Source: JBPYFK01 sp051984675 (lineage in GTDB: Bacteria > Actinomycetota > Actinomycetes > Mycobacteriales > Pseudonocardiaceae). Taken from it: DNA of 64,000 bases. Below are positions 34,742-43,575 of this stretch, in pieces. The DNA lies in the NCBI GenBank assembly GCA_051984675.1, contig JBPYFK010000154.1, forward strand, positions 44,374-108,373, read 5' to 3'. The notes below the pieces were generated by a model, which saw nothing but the letters and a program-made list of their open reading frames with translations, did not search any database and was not told the DNA's origin. The translations under genes were made by a program, and so were the position numbers. Numbering within the stretch: position 1 is the first letter of the stretch; every line of letters starts with the position of its first letter.

Positions 34742-35212
34742 TCAGGTCCGCAAGCCGGAGTCCGGTCCTGCGGCCTTGCGCATCGCCGCGTCGAGCGTCG
34801 GATAGCGGGAGATATGGCTGGTTCCCTCGGTGCTGCGCAGCGCCCCTTCCACGGCCGGAACCGCCCCCGTGACCACGGCGAACGCCTTACCGCTGGTGAC
34901 CGCGCGGTGTTCGATCCGCCCCAGAAGCCGAGCCGCGTGCGCGCTGACGAACCGCAGCCCGGACAGGTCGACGATCAGCCGGATCATCATGGCCCGCAAC
35001 CGCTGTTCCAACAGTTCGCGAACTCGGGGCATCGAGGTGTCGGTCCACATCCCGCTGAGGGCGACCACGGCGGTGTCCGACGACGGGTACCAGACTCGCA
35101 CCGAGAGGGGAGGGCTGGCGCCGCGAGAATCGCCGTCCACAGGCTCCCGCTCGCCAGCGGCTGGCCGGTGCCCGTAGGCAACGTCGGCCCCCCAAGTGCG
35201 GTCCACGCCCAT
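34742..35212 (-). CDS. STAS-domain protein (anti-sigma factor antagonist-like)
   Basis: A 156-residue protein with a 35-residue polar leader and a STAS domain. The central motif IVDLSGLRFVSAHAARLL matches the SpoIIAA/RsbV strand-helix region, with Ser in FVSAHA at the usual phosphorylation site though the common DSSG is changed to VSAH. It could antagonise an anti-sigma factor or act as a redox/stress sensor partner. No anti-sigma kinase is adjacent. Start uncertain. Confidence 0.75.
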   Translation of the reverse strand: MGVDRTWGADVAYGHRPAAGEREPVDGDSRGASPPLSVRVWYPSSDTAVVALSGMWTDTSMPRVRELLEQRLRAMMIRLIVDLSGLRFVSAHAARLLGRIEHRAVTSGKAFAVVTGAVPAVEGALRSTEGTSHISRYPTLDAAMRKAAGPDSGLRT

Positions 35213-35523
35213 AGCACCGAGGCTCCCGGGCTCGGCGTGCGTGGCTAGAGGCTTTCGGCCCTACCACCGTGGACGAGTTGCCTGGTGGGACCGCGTGAAC
35301 CACACCAGCCACACGGACAGCTCCATGCCCACCCGCGCTCACGCAACATAACAGTCAGGGCTGAACGTAAGAAATCGCGCTGTGCTTGCCGAGTTGGTTG
35401 GGAAAGGCGAAAAATCCGTCATACGAAGGTAATGTTGAGCATTCGGCTCTATTGATCGGAGCCTTCAGAGTTGTATGTTTACGGCGGTTGTCGGCACTGG
35501 TCTCCGAGGAGCTGGAGGAGTCG
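35213..35523. other. Intergenic region before the acyl-CoA ligase
   Basis: The 311-bp interval is divergent between the STAS gene and the ligase gene. Beyond the candidate promoter, I see no coding signal; the part 35370-35480 is noticeably AT-richer than its surroundings. A short interrupted repeat (AATG-TTGAG-CATT at 35431-35443) precedes the promoter and might bind a regulator. Confidence 0.5.
35452..35479 (+). promoter_or_regulatory. Candidate promoter of the acyl-CoA ligase gene
   Basis: TTGATC (35452-35457), a 16-bp spacer and TATGTT (35474-35479) resemble a housekeeping promoter, 45 bp before the ATG at 35524. Confidence 0.5.
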
Positions 35524-37149
35524 ATGCCGCAGGACACGGTGTCTCGCTTGCTGGACGCGCCGCGCGCCGTCCAGGCGCTCATCCGCTCGGGGATGATGGA
35601 TCTTCGCAGGCCAGTGCAGACAGCGCGGTCTACCCGAGCTCTCCGGTCCTGGGGACCGCTGGCCGGTGCGATCCTGATCGCCGCGAACCGCGCCGGGCAG
35701 GCCATCGGCCTGGTGGATGACCTGGGGTCGCTCACCTTCGAACAGCTCGATCACCGATCGAACGCCCTGGCACGTGCACTGGCCGCTGATGGTCTCCGAG
35801 CTGGCGACGTCGTCGGTGTCCTCTGCCGCAACCATCGCGGCGCTGTCGACGCGCTGCTCGCGGCGGCGAAACTGGGCGCGCGGCTGCTCTTGCTGAACAC
35901 CGGCTTCGGCGGGCCGCAACTGCACGACGTGCTCGCTCGCGAAAAGGCGAGCCTCGTTGTGTACGACCAGGAGTTCGCCGGTGTCGTCGCGTCCGCTCCG
36001 CGACACGTGCGGCGGATGATCGCCTGGGTCGATGATCCGTCCGAATGGGACGGGGTGACTCCGGTTGTGGAGCGGCTGGTGGCCTCGGAGGATACGGTCG
36101 GGCTTCCCCGCCCTACCCGGCCGGGTAGCATCGTGCTGCTCACCAGTGGAACCACTGGCACCCCGAAAGGAGCGCCCCGGTCTGTCCGGTCGCCGCTGGC
36201 GGCTGCCCAACTGGTCGACCGGATACCGCTGCGGCGTGCGGAAAGTACGCTGATCGCCGCACCGCTGTTCCACGGAACCGGATTCGCCCATCTCGCTGTC
36301 GCCCTGGGACTGCGGTCCACAGTGGTGCTGACCAGGAAGTTCCGTCCAGAAGAGGTGCTGGCGAAAGCGCGGGACAACGCATGTACCGCGGTCATTCTGG
36401 TTCCGACCATGCTGCTGCGAATCCTCCGGCTCGATCCCGAGGTTGTGCGCAGGCACGACCTTCCGAACCTGCGAGTGCTGTTCTGCGCCGGTGCGGCACT
36501 ACCGCCTGCGCTGGGAAACCGCGCGCAGGAGATCTTCGGGGACGTGCTCTACAACCTCTACGGATCGACGGAAGTCGCCGTCGCGACCGTGGCGACGCCG
36601 GAGGATTGGCGGGCAGCTCCGGGCACTGTCGGACGCTGCCCGGTGGGGTGCCGCGTCCGACTCTACGACGAGCATGGTGTGCGGAGGAGGGCCCCGGAGA
36701 CCAAGGGACGGATCTTCGTGACCAACGGGCTGCGGTTTGAAGGCTATACCGATGGTCGAAGCAAGGAAGTCATCGACGGGATGGTGAGCACCGGCGACAT
36801 CGGACACTTCGACTCCGACGGGCGACTGTTCGTGGACGGCCGCAGCGATGACATGATCGTGTCCGGTGGTGAGAACGTCTTCCCGGGTGAGGTCGAGGAC
36901 CTGCTGGCCGAGCACGCCGAAATCGCCGACGCCGCCGTGATCGGGGTGTCCGATGCGGAGTACGGCCAGCGGTTGAAGGCGTTCGTGGTTGCGGCGGGCG
37001 GCAGGTCCCCGGACCCGGAACGGATCAAGGCGTACGTGAAGGCGAACCTGGCGCGGCACAAGGTTCCCCGCGAGGTCGTGCTGGTCGAGGAAATCCCGCA
37101 CAATGCCGCCGGCAAGGTGCTCCGCACGGAGTTGGACGGGCAAGCCTGA
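35524..37149 (+). CDS. Fatty-acyl-CoA synthetase/ligase (FadD-like)
   Basis: A 541-residue ANL-superfamily adenylating enzyme that activates a carboxylic acid as acyl-AMP and then acyl-CoA. The P-loop is LLTSGTTGTPKGAPRS, motif A5 is YNLYGSTEVA, the ribose-binding Asp is in VSTGDIGHFDSDGRLFV, and the hinge is GRSDDMIVSGGENVFPGEVE. The catalytic Lys lies in NAAGKVLRTEL. GGAGGAG precedes ATG 35524; longer in-frame starts are rejected. It is convergent with, and probably feeds, the acyl-CoA oxidation operon at 37181-41925. Confidence 0.92.
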   Translation: MPQDTVSRLLDAPRAVQALIRSGMMDLRRPVQTARSTRALRSWGPLAGAILIAANRAGQAIGLVDDLGSLTFEQLDHRSNALARALAADGLRAGDVVGVLCRNHRGAVDALLAAAKLGARLLLLNTGFGGPQLHDVLAREKASLVVYDQEFAGVVASAPRHVRRMIAWVDDPSEWDGVTPVVERLVASEDTVGLPRPTRPGSIVLLTSGTTGTPKGAPRSVRSPLAAAQLVDRIPLRRAESTLIAAPLFHGTGFAHLAVALGLRSTVVLTRKFRPEEVLAKARDNACTAVILVPTMLLRILRLDPEVVRRHDLPNLRVLFCAGAALPPALGNRAQEIFGDVLYNLYGSTEVAVATVATPEDWRAAPGTVGRCPVGCRVRLYDEHGVRRRAPETKGRIFVTNGLRFEGYTDGRSKEVIDGMVSTGDIGHFDSDGRLFVDGRSDDMIVSGGENVFPGEVEDLLAEHAEIADAAVIGVSDAEYGQRLKAFVVAAGGRSPDPERIKAYVKANLARHKVPREVVLVEEIPHNAAGKVLRTELDGQA

Positions 37150-37180
37150 CGATCACCGATCGGGCCAGCCGGCCGCGTCG

Positions 37181-38452
37181 TCACGAGCCCAGCAAGCCCT
37201 TGGCGATGTGAGTCACCTGGATCTCGTTGCTTCCCGCATAGATCATCAAGGACTTCGCGTCCCGCGCGAGTTGCTCGACCCGGTACTCGGCCATGTAGCC
37301 GTTGCCGCCGAACAGTTGGACGGCTTCCATGGCGACCTCGGTAGCGGCCTCGGCGGAGTACAGCTTCATGGCCGACGCCTCCGCCAGGCTCGGGAGGCTC
37401 CCGGCCCGGACCGATTCGATGATGCGGAACACCATGTTCTGCACGTTGATCCGGGCGATCTCCATCTTCGTCAGCTTGAGCTGAACCAGCTGGAAGCTGC
37501 CGATCTCCTGTCCCCACAGCGTGCGGTTGCGGGCGTAGTCGACACACAGCCGCAGGCACTCGTTGATGACGCCCAGCGCCATCGCCGCTACGCCCATCCG
37601 CTCGAAGGAGAAGCTGGTGCGGGCGCTGTCCCGGCCGTCACCGCCCTTGTGCTCCTCGGTCTCGCCGAGAAGTCGGTCCTTGCCCAGCCGGACGTCGCTG
37701 AAGAACAGTTCCCCGGTGGGCGAGGAGTGGATGCCCATCTTCTGGAACGGCGCCCCCCGAGTGAGGCCCTCCATGCCGGAGTCCAGGACGAACGTGAGCA
37801 CCTTACGATCCCGCGGTGGGGTGCCATCCCCCTCGTCGAGCTTCGCGTACACCACGATGGTGTCGGCATGAGGACCGTTGGTGATGAACGTCTTATGTCC
37901 ATTGAGGACATAATTGTCCCCGTCCCGGCGGACATGGGTCTTCATCCCGCCGAAGGCATCGGAGCCCGAGTCCGGCTCGGTGATCGCCCAGGCGCCCACT
38001 TTCTCGAAGGTCAGCAGCTCCGGCACCCAGCGTCGCTTCTGCGCCGTCGTGCCCCGGGCCATGATCGTGGAAGCCGTCAGGCCAAGGCTGACCCCCATCG
38101 CCGAAACCAGTCCCATGGACACGCCGGACAGCTCCGACACGGCGAGCAGGGCCATCGCCTCCTGGCCGCCGCCACCCGCCGTGCCGAGGAGACCGCCGGA
38201 CGAGGGCGACTTGTCATCGCCGGTTACGGCCTCGCCCGTCGCTGCTGCCCGGGCCTTCTCCTTCTCGATCAGCTCCCGGAACGCCTCACGGGCCATCGCG
38301 TCGATGCCGAACGACGTGAACAGCTTGCGGATGATCGGGTAGGGCAGCAGGTCACCGCTTTCCAGCGCGTCGATGTTCGGGCGTACTTCCTTGTCGACGA
38401 ACTCCCGGATCGCTTGCTGGATCAGCAGGTCGGTCTCGGACCACTCGATCAT
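37181..38452 (-). CDS. Acyl-CoA dehydrogenase (FadE-like)
   Basis: A 423-residue flavoprotein that introduces the alpha-beta double bond in an acyl-CoA. GAWAITEPDSGSDAFG and KTFITNGPHADTIVVYA are the flavin-site motifs. The usual catalytic Glu in the YEGT-type motif is Ala (IYAGSNEIQ), but a Glu is present in FSFERMGVAAMALG, the position used by isovaleryl- and long-chain acyl-CoA dehydrogenases. A small insert (EKARAAATGEAVTGDDKSPSSGG) follows the N-terminal helices. ATG 38452 has GGAG upstream. It is the last gene of the five-gene operon, 13 bp after the SDR gene. Confidence 0.92.
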   Translation of the reverse strand: MIEWSETDLLIQQAIREFVDKEVRPNIDALESGDLLPYPIIRKLFTSFGIDAMAREAFRELIEKEKARAAATGEAVTGDDKSPSSGGLLGTAGGGGQEAMALLAVSELSGVSMGLVSAMGVSLGLTASTIMARGTTAQKRRWVPELLTFEKVGAWAITEPDSGSDAFGGMKTHVRRDGDNYVLNGHKTFITNGPHADTIVVYAKLDEGDGTPPRDRKVLTFVLDSGMEGLTRGAPFQKMGIHSSPTGELFFSDVRLGKDRLLGETEEHKGGDGRDSARTSFSFERMGVAAMALGVINECLRLCVDYARNRTLWGQEIGSFQLVQLKLTKMEIARINVQNMVFRIIESVRAGSLPSLAEASAMKLYSAEAATEVAMEAVQLFGGNGYMAEYRVEQLARDAKSLMIYAGSNEIQVTHIAKGLLGS

Positions 38453-38465
38453 CGTGTTCTCCGCT

Positions 38466-39338
38466 CTAGCTCGGCAGCCGGTTGGCGATGTCGTCGAGGC
38501 GCCAGGGACCGTCTGTTTCGATCGTGTTGACCTCGTGCCATCCGCCCAACTCCGAGATGGCGCCACCCTGCACCGCGAACACCTTGCCGGTGAGCGGGCA
38601 ACGCTCGGACGCGAGGTAGGCGACCAGCGGCGAGATGTTCGCCGGGCTGAACGCGTCGAACTCGCCCTCGGCGACTTCCTGGGCGAACAGCGCCCCCATC
38701 CCCGGGGTGGCCAACGTCAGCCGCGTCCGTGCGATCGGCGCGATGGCGTTGACGCGCACTCCGTAGCGTTCGAGCTCCTCGGCTGCCACCAGCGTCATCG
38801 CCGCGATCCCGGCTTTGGCGGCGCCGTAGTTCGCCTGGCCAGCGTTGGGAAGGGTCACGCCGGACGCCGAGGAGGTGTTGATCACGGCGGCGCTGGGTTG
38901 CTGGCCCGCCTTGCTCCGCTGCTTCCAGTAGGCCGCCGCGTGCCGGAGGACGGCGAAGTGACCCTTGAGGTGCACGTCCAGCACGGCGTCCCAGTGGGAC
39001 TCCTCCAAGCCCGCGATGAAACCGTCGCGGAGGATGCCGGCGTTGTTGACCACGGCGTCCAGCCGTCCGAACTCGCTCACGGCCTGCGCGATCAGCTCCG
39101 CCGCACCCTCCCAGTCGGCGACGTTGTCCGTGTTCGCGACGGCTTTCCCGCCCGCCGCGGTGATCTCGTCGACAACCTGCTGCGCAGGGCCGGTGTCGGC
39201 CCCGGATCCGTCGTTGCCGCCACCGAGATCGTTGACCACCACGCTGGCACCCTCGTGCGCGAACAGTAAGGCGTGCTCGCGCCCGATACCGCGACCCGCG
39301 CCGGTAATGATGGCGACGCGTCCGTCCAAAGCTCCCAT
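38466..39338 (-). CDS. SDR-family 3-hydroxyacyl-CoA dehydrogenase-like (HSD17B4 type)
   Basis: A 290-residue short-chain dehydrogenase. ITGAGRGIGREHALLFAHEGA is the nucleotide-binding motif; VVVNDLGGGNDGSGADTGPA is the extended loop typical of the dehydrogenase part of peroxisomal multifunctional enzyme 2; NNAG, INTSSASG (Ser) and NYGAAKAG (Tyr, Lys) complete the catalytic set. Probably oxidises a 3-hydroxyacyl-CoA in the pathway. It sits between the hydratase and the acyl-CoA dehydrogenase genes. Confidence 0.9.
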   Translation of the reverse strand: MGALDGRVAIITGAGRGIGREHALLFAHEGASVVVNDLGGGNDGSGADTGPAQQVVDEITAAGGKAVANTDNVADWEGAAELIAQAVSEFGRLDAVVNNAGILRDGFIAGLEESHWDAVLDVHLKGHFAVLRHAAAYWKQRSKAGQQPSAAVINTSSASGVTLPNAGQANYGAAKAGIAAMTLVAAEELERYGVRVNAIAPIARTRLTLATPGMGALFAQEVAEGEFDAFSPANISPLVAYLASERCPLTGKVFAVQGGAISELGGWHEVNTIETDGPWRLDDIANRLPS

Positions 39339-39367
39339 AGTCTTCCTCGCCTGGCGTGAATGGTCGG

Positions 39368-40231
39368 TCAGTCCGTGATGGTGGCGAGCCCGTCTTTGAT
39401 CACGACGTCCTCACCCACGGTGGTCTCGTACGCGTACGTCGTGCTGCCATTCGCCCGGGTGGCGCGCCAGAATCGGGTGCTGATGTCCTGCCCGGGCAGG
39501 ACCGGTCGGGAGAACCGGACCGCCAGCCGACGCAGGCGTTCCGTGCGCGAGCCGGCCAGCTCGGTCAGGGCCGCCCACGACGTGAACGCCATGGTGCACA
39601 GGCCATGCGCGATGATGCCGGGCAGGCCGGCGGATCGGGCGACCTCCTCGTCCAGGTGGATCGGCATCGGATCGCCGGCTGCCGGCGAGTACCGGAAGGT
39701 CTGGTCGTCGTCGACGTGCTGGACGACCTTGGCCGCCGGCGCCGACGTTCGTACCGAGTCATCGAGCGCGTGATCGGGCCCCAGCTCACCGACCGTCTCA
39801 GCGGCGTTGAACTTGCGGAAGAAGAAGGTGACGTACTGTTCGTTGACCAGTTCGCCGTTCTCGGTCGTGCACTCGACGTAGACCGTGCCCCGAGTGCCGT
39901 TCTCCCGGCCTTCGTACCCGATCGGCTTGGCTCGGGAGACTATCGTCTCACCAGGAAGAATCGCCCGGTGGAAGTGGAAATCCTGCTCGCCGTGGACCAG
40001 TCTGGGCACCAGCTCGGCCGGCGCGATCGACAACACCGGTGGAATGAGCGAGTTGAACGCCGGCACGATCGCGAAGACCGGGGGTGCGATCTCCCCGGCG
40101 AGGTGCCGTTCGATCGGGTCGTTGGTCGCTCGGGCGTACTCGCTGATCCGCTCGGCGGTGACCTCGAAAGCCTCCGGCTCGCTCCACCGGCCGACACCGC
40201 TGGCGTCGAATGTGTGGTTCTTGTCGGACAT
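39368..40231 (-). CDS. MaoC-type 2-enoyl-CoA hydratase
   Basis: A 287-residue double-hotdog hydratase. The N-terminal half-domain binds substrate and the C-terminal half has the hydratase 2 motif FRYSPAAGDPMPIHLDEEVA (catalytic Asp and His) followed by GLPGIIAHGLCTMAF. It hydrates trans-2-enoyl-CoA to the 3R-hydroxy form, matching the stereochemistry expected for an HSD17B4-like SDR. ATG 40231 is preceded by GAGAGAGGA. It overlaps no gene and lies 29 bp upstream of the SDR gene. Confidence 0.9.
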   Translation of the reverse strand: MSDKNHTFDASGVGRWSEPEAFEVTAERISEYARATNDPIERHLAGEIAPPVFAIVPAFNSLIPPVLSIAPAELVPRLVHGEQDFHFHRAILPGETIVSRAKPIGYEGRENGTRGTVYVECTTENGELVNEQYVTFFFRKFNAAETVGELGPDHALDDSVRTSAPAAKVVQHVDDDQTFRYSPAAGDPMPIHLDEEVARSAGLPGIIAHGLCTMAFTSWAALTELAGSRTERLRRLAVRFSRPVLPGQDISTRFWRATRANGSTTYAYETTVGEDVVIKDGLATITD

Positions 40232-40257
40232 GCCGTCCTCTCTCCCGCCCTGGTCTC

Positions 40258-40701
40258 TCACGCCGCCGCGCTGAGCAGTTCGGCGAACTTCGTCATGGAG
40301 GCGTCGAGGTTCTTCTTGGCGTCCTTCTCGACCGCCTTGCCCAGCGCACCCACGATCATCTGCCCGGTGAACTCGGCGTCGAGGGTAGCGTCGGTGCCCC
40401 CTTCGGAGCTGGGCTGGACGGACAGGGTGAACGAGACCTTGACGCCGGCCAAACCGGTGCCCGAGATCTTGACGTGCTGGGGCGCGTCGTACTCCTGCAC
40501 CGTCCACTGGATCTTGTTCGCCATGCCCATCATCGTGATGACCTGGGTGACCTGCGACCCCACCTCGAACCGGTCCGGGACCGCGCTCTTCCATCCGGTG
40601 TGGATGGTCAGCCACTTCTCGAAGTTGTTGGGATTGGAGAAAACCTCCCACACCTTCCCCGGCTGGGCGGGAAGCGAGACCGACGCGTTGACTTCACCCA
40701 T
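40258..40701 (-). CDS. SRPBCC protein in the beta-oxidation operon
   Basis: A 147-residue helix-grip protein: VNASVSLPAQPGKVWEVFSN, the central GWKSAVPDRFEVGSQVTQ, and a long C-terminal helix. It resembles the Polyketide_cyc2/CoxG-like binding proteins. Being the second gene of the operon, it may bind or shuttle the hydrophobic acyl substrate or stabilise an enzyme; that is inference. It lies 34 bp downstream of the thiolase gene. Confidence 0.8.
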   Translation of the reverse strand: MGEVNASVSLPAQPGKVWEVFSNPNNFEKWLTIHTGWKSAVPDRFEVGSQVTQVITMMGMANKIQWTVQEYDAPQHVKISGTGLAGVKVSFTLSVQPSSEGGTDATLDAEFTGQMIVGALGKAVEKDAKKNLDASMTKFAELLSAAA

Positions 40702-40734
40702 GAAGCTCTCCTGAATTCCTGCTTCGTGTACCGG

Positions 40735-41925
40735 TTAACGTTGAGCGGGACGGTAGGCGGTCACCACGGCGGCACCGCCGAGCCCGATGTTGTGCTGCAG
40801 CGCGACATTCGCGCCGCTGACCTGCCGTGCGTCGGCCTGGCCCCGCAGCTGCCACGTCAGTTCCGCGCACTGCGCCAGACCGGTCGCCCCCAGGGGATGG
40901 CCTTTGGAGATCAGCCCACCCGACGGGTTCACCACCCAGCGCCCGCCGTAGGTGGTGTCGCCGGAGTCGACGAGCTTGCCGCCTTCCCCGGCCGCGCACA
41001 GGCCGAGCGCCTCGTAGGTGATCAACTCGTTGGTCGAGAAGCAGTCGTGCAACTCGATGACGTCGACGTCCTCCGGTCCGACCTGTGCCCGCTCGTACAC
41101 CTGCCGAGCCGCCTCCCGGCTCATCTCCGCGCCGACCAGGCTGATCGCGGACTCGTCGTCGAACGTGCTGGGCATGTCCGTGACCATCGCCTGCCCCACG
41201 ATCTCGACGGCCTGCGCTGACAACCGGTGCCGCTCCACGAACCGCTCGCTGGCGATGACCGCCGCCGCGGAACCGTCCGAGGTGGGGGAGCACTGGAGCT
41301 TGGTCAACGGTTCGTAGATCGCGGGCGCGTCGAGGATCTCCCGCAGCGTGTAGGTGTCCTGGAACTGCGCGTAGGGGTTGTTCCCCGAGTGGCGGTGGTT
41401 CTTCTGGCCGATCTTGGCGAACTGTTCGGCAGTGGTGCCATACCGGGTCATGTGCTCGCGACCGGCCGCACCGAACATCCAGGGCGCCGCGGGTAACGAG
41501 AAGTCGTGCAGCTCCGCCAGCGCGAGCAGGTGCTTCATCATCGGCTGCTCGCGGTCGTCGTAGCTCGCGGTCAGCGATCCCTTCTGCATCTTCTCGAACC
41601 CGAGCGCGAGCGCGCAGTCCACCACTCCACCACGCACCGCCTGCGCGGCAAGGAACAGGGCGGTGGACCCGGTGGAGCAGTTGTTGTTGACGTTGACCAC
41701 CGGGATGCCGGACAGCCCCAGCTCGTACACCGCTCGCTGGCCCGAGGTCGACTCGCCGTAGACGTAGCCGGCGTATGCCTGCTGCACGGTGGCGTAGTCG
41801 ATTCCCGCATCGTGCAGGGCGTTCGTCCCCGCCTCGCGGGCCATGTCGGGGTAGTCCCAGTCCTGGCTCCCGGGCTTTGCGAACTTCGTCATCCCCACGC
41901 CGATGACGTAGGCCCTCTCCGTCAT
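40735..41925 (-). CDS. SCP2-type thiolase (lipid-transfer-protein-like)
   Basis: A 396-residue thiolase-fold enzyme of the SCP2/Ltp subgroup. The nucleophile is Cys83 in NNNCSTGSTALF. The His of SKGHPLGATG is present. The C-terminal region is QHNIGLGGAAV instead of the Cys-containing motif of classical thiolases, as in SCP2 and Ltp proteins, which cleave branched or side-chain acyl-CoAs and sterol-like substrates. ATG 41925 is preferred over 41955. It is the first gene of the operon, and the palindrome at 41950 sits just upstream. Confidence 0.92.
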   Translation of the reverse strand: MTERAYVIGVGMTKFAKPGSQDWDYPDMAREAGTNALHDAGIDYATVQQAYAGYVYGESTSGQRAVYELGLSGIPVVNVNNNCSTGSTALFLAAQAVRGGVVDCALALGFEKMQKGSLTASYDDREQPMMKHLLALAELHDFSLPAAPWMFGAAGREHMTRYGTTAEQFAKIGQKNHRHSGNNPYAQFQDTYTLREILDAPAIYEPLTKLQCSPTSDGSAAAVIASERFVERHRLSAQAVEIVGQAMVTDMPSTFDDESAISLVGAEMSREAARQVYERAQVGPEDVDVIELHDCFSTNELITYEALGLCAAGEGGKLVDSGDTTYGGRWVVNPSGGLISKGHPLGATGLAQCAELTWQLRGQADARQVSGANVALQHNIGLGGAAVVTAYRPAQR

Positions 41926-41949
41926 GCCATCGCCCGCCCTTCTAAGAAG

Positions 41950-41967
41950 ATACATTCAAGAATGTAT
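41950..41967. promoter_or_regulatory. Palindromic operator-like site before the thiolase operon
   Basis: ATACATTC-AA-GAATGTAT is a perfect 18-bp inverted repeat, centred 33 bp before the thiolase ATG. The adjacent TetR gene and a similar repeat in front of it make this the probable operator. Confidence 0.75.
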
Positions 41968-42092
41968 GTAAATGTGCCGCGTGCCAATGCTCTATCGGAG
42001 TGTCCTGGGTCACACTTGATGGCTGTGGCAGGAAGGCACCCAGCGCTCAGCGCCGGGCGCCTGGGCGGGAACGCTCCAGTTACTCCCCGTGG

Positions 42093-42731
42093 TCAGGTTG
42101 GCGTTCCGCACTGGGCTTCCACCATCGCCCGGAGCTGGTTCTTGGCGCGCTGCCAGCGGGCGTTCAGCTCGTGGTGCGCGGTGTCGAACGCGGCGCTGTT
42201 GAGCAGGATTCCCCGGACCGCGTCAAGCGTGGTGTACAGGCAGTGCCGGAAGTTGGGCTGCCTGGCGTAGTCCCCGAAAATCGACTTCGCGAGCTCGATG
42301 ATGCTGGCCGTCGTGGTCGGTTCCACGAGTGCGAGGTGCTTGCGCAGTTCCGGGTCCACACGCGCGGCCACCCACAGCTCGACCGTGGCGTGGAACATCG
42401 GTCCCTGGTGCAGTTCCCACATCAGCTCCAGCGCCGCGTCGAGCGGGTCGGCCGCGTCCTGGATCTCCCCAGCTCGTTCGATCGCGAGTTCGGCGCGCTT
42501 CGAAGCGAGGTGCCGGATCGCGGCGGTGACCAGGTCGTTCTTGGTGGGGTAGTGATGAATCTGTGCGCCGCGTGTGACACCCGCGATTTCGGCCACCTTG
42601 GTCGTGGTCGTCCCCGAGTAGCCGTACTCGACGAGGCAGTTGATCGTCGCGTCGAGCAGGCGTCGGCGCATCGCCTCACTGCGCTCTTCCTGAGTCCGGC
42701 CGGTCTTCGAGCGCTGTCGGGCTCGTGTCAT
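42093..42731 (-). CDS. TetR-family regulator of the beta-oxidation operon
   Basis: A 212-residue TetR protein. The N-terminal helix-turn-helix is ATINCLVEYGYSGTTTTKVAEIAG-VTRGAQIHHYPTKNDLV, where TRGAQIHHYPTK is a recognisable recognition-helix pattern. The C-terminal domain is all-helical with a ligand pocket. It is encoded on the same strand and immediately upstream of the thiolase operon, separated by 167 bp holding a palindrome. A related repeat lies before its own gene, so it probably represses both. Ligand likely an acyl-CoA; that is inference. Confidence 0.88.
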   Translation of the reverse strand: MTRARQRSKTGRTQEERSEAMRRRLLDATINCLVEYGYSGTTTTKVAEIAGVTRGAQIHHYPTKNDLVTAAIRHLASKRAELAIERAGEIQDAADPLDAALELMWELHQGPMFHATVELWVAARVDPELRKHLALVEPTTTASIIELAKSIFGDYARQPNFRHCLYTTLDAVRGILLNSAAFDTAHHELNARWQRAKNQLRAMVEAQCGTPT

Positions 42732-42748
42732 GCGTCGATCGTACTAAG

Positions 42749-42766
42749 ACGTTCAGGTTTGAATGT
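42749..42766. promoter_or_regulatory. Operator-like repeat before the TetR gene
   Basis: ACGTTCA-GGTT-TGAATGT is an inverted repeat with one mismatch, 18 bp before the TetR start. The half-site TGAATGT is shared in large part with GAATGTAT at 41960, which suggests autoregulation by the same protein. Confidence 0.55.
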
Positions 42767-42824
42767 TGAAGCCGGGCGGTGCCGCGACCGTCTCGACCGG
42801 TGGCGGTGGGTGTGCGCTGCGGAC

Positions 42825-43328
42825 CTATGCGCTACCGAGCAGGAAACCGACGGCGACGATCAGCACACCGCCGACCGCGACCTGCACGAGCGAGCTTCGC
42901 AGTGAGACCTGGAGGTAGCGCTTGCGCACGACCGCGATGACCGCGAGTTCGACCGCGACCACGATGGCGGCGAGCGTCAGGGCCGCGTTCCGGTCGGTGA
43001 TCAGGAACGGCAACGCGTGGAACGTGCCGCCCAAGGCGGTCATCACGCCGGTGACGGCGCCCCGGATGACCGCCGACCCGCGCCCGGTCTGGCTGCCGTC
43101 ATCCGAGAGTGCTTCGGACAGCCCCATGCTGATACCGGCACCGAGCGCCGTCGCCAGTCCGACGAACAGCGCCGCGTGCGACCCGGACAGCAGGGCCGCG
43201 GCGAAGATCGGGGCGAGCGTCGACAGCGTGCCGTCGATGAGCCCGACCAGCCCCGGTTGCACGTAACGCAGGACGAATGCCCGCTCGTCCATCGTGATCC
43301 TCGCCAACAATTCCGCCATGCCATTCAC
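42825..43328 (-). CDS. VIT1/CCC1-family membrane protein
   Basis: A 167-residue protein with about five helices. VQPGLVGLIDGTLSTLAPIFAAAL and GLATALGAGISMGLSEALSDDG match the VIT1/CCC1 family of Fe2+/Mn2+ transporters, including the Asp/Gly helix-1 motif and Met/Gly motif in helix 2. The cytosolic metal-binding loop of plant VIT1 is largely missing, as in small bacterial relatives. The start is uncertain, GTG 43328 or ATG 43319. Likely membrane metal export or storage; monocistronic on the complement. Confidence 0.78.
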   Translation of the reverse strand: MNGMAELLARITMDERAFVLRYVQPGLVGLIDGTLSTLAPIFAAALLSGSHAALFVGLATALGAGISMGLSEALSDDGSQTGRGSAVIRGAVTGVMTALGGTFHALPFLITDRNAALTLAAIVVAVELAVIAVVRKRYLQVSLRSSLVQVAVGGVLIVAVGFLLGSA

Positions 43329-43394
43329 AATACTCGCCGAAATCCCCTATTTCGGTATCATTTTGGGAGAGATCACAGTGCTCGTCGTAAAACG

Positions 43395-43411
43395 TAGGAT
43401 AGTGAATCCTA
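43395..43411. promoter_or_regulatory. Inverted repeat in the VIT/carbonic anhydrase intergenic region
   Basis: TAGGAT-AGTGA-ATCCTA is a perfect 6+5+6 inverted repeat in a relatively AT-rich 247-bp divergent region. It may bind a regulator of either neighbour. Confidence 0.4.
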
Positions 43412-43575
43412 AGAATTCGGCGGGATGGGGAAGGTTATTCTTTGTTCGTGTTTGGGAAGGCTTCCAAAAGTGAGGTGATCCTTAGGGGTGACAGCTTTTG
43501 CGCGTGCGCACCTCCGGCGGTCGACTGGCGGGGTCGGCTCGACCAGCCGGCGTCGAACCGCGCGAGGGGGCCACG

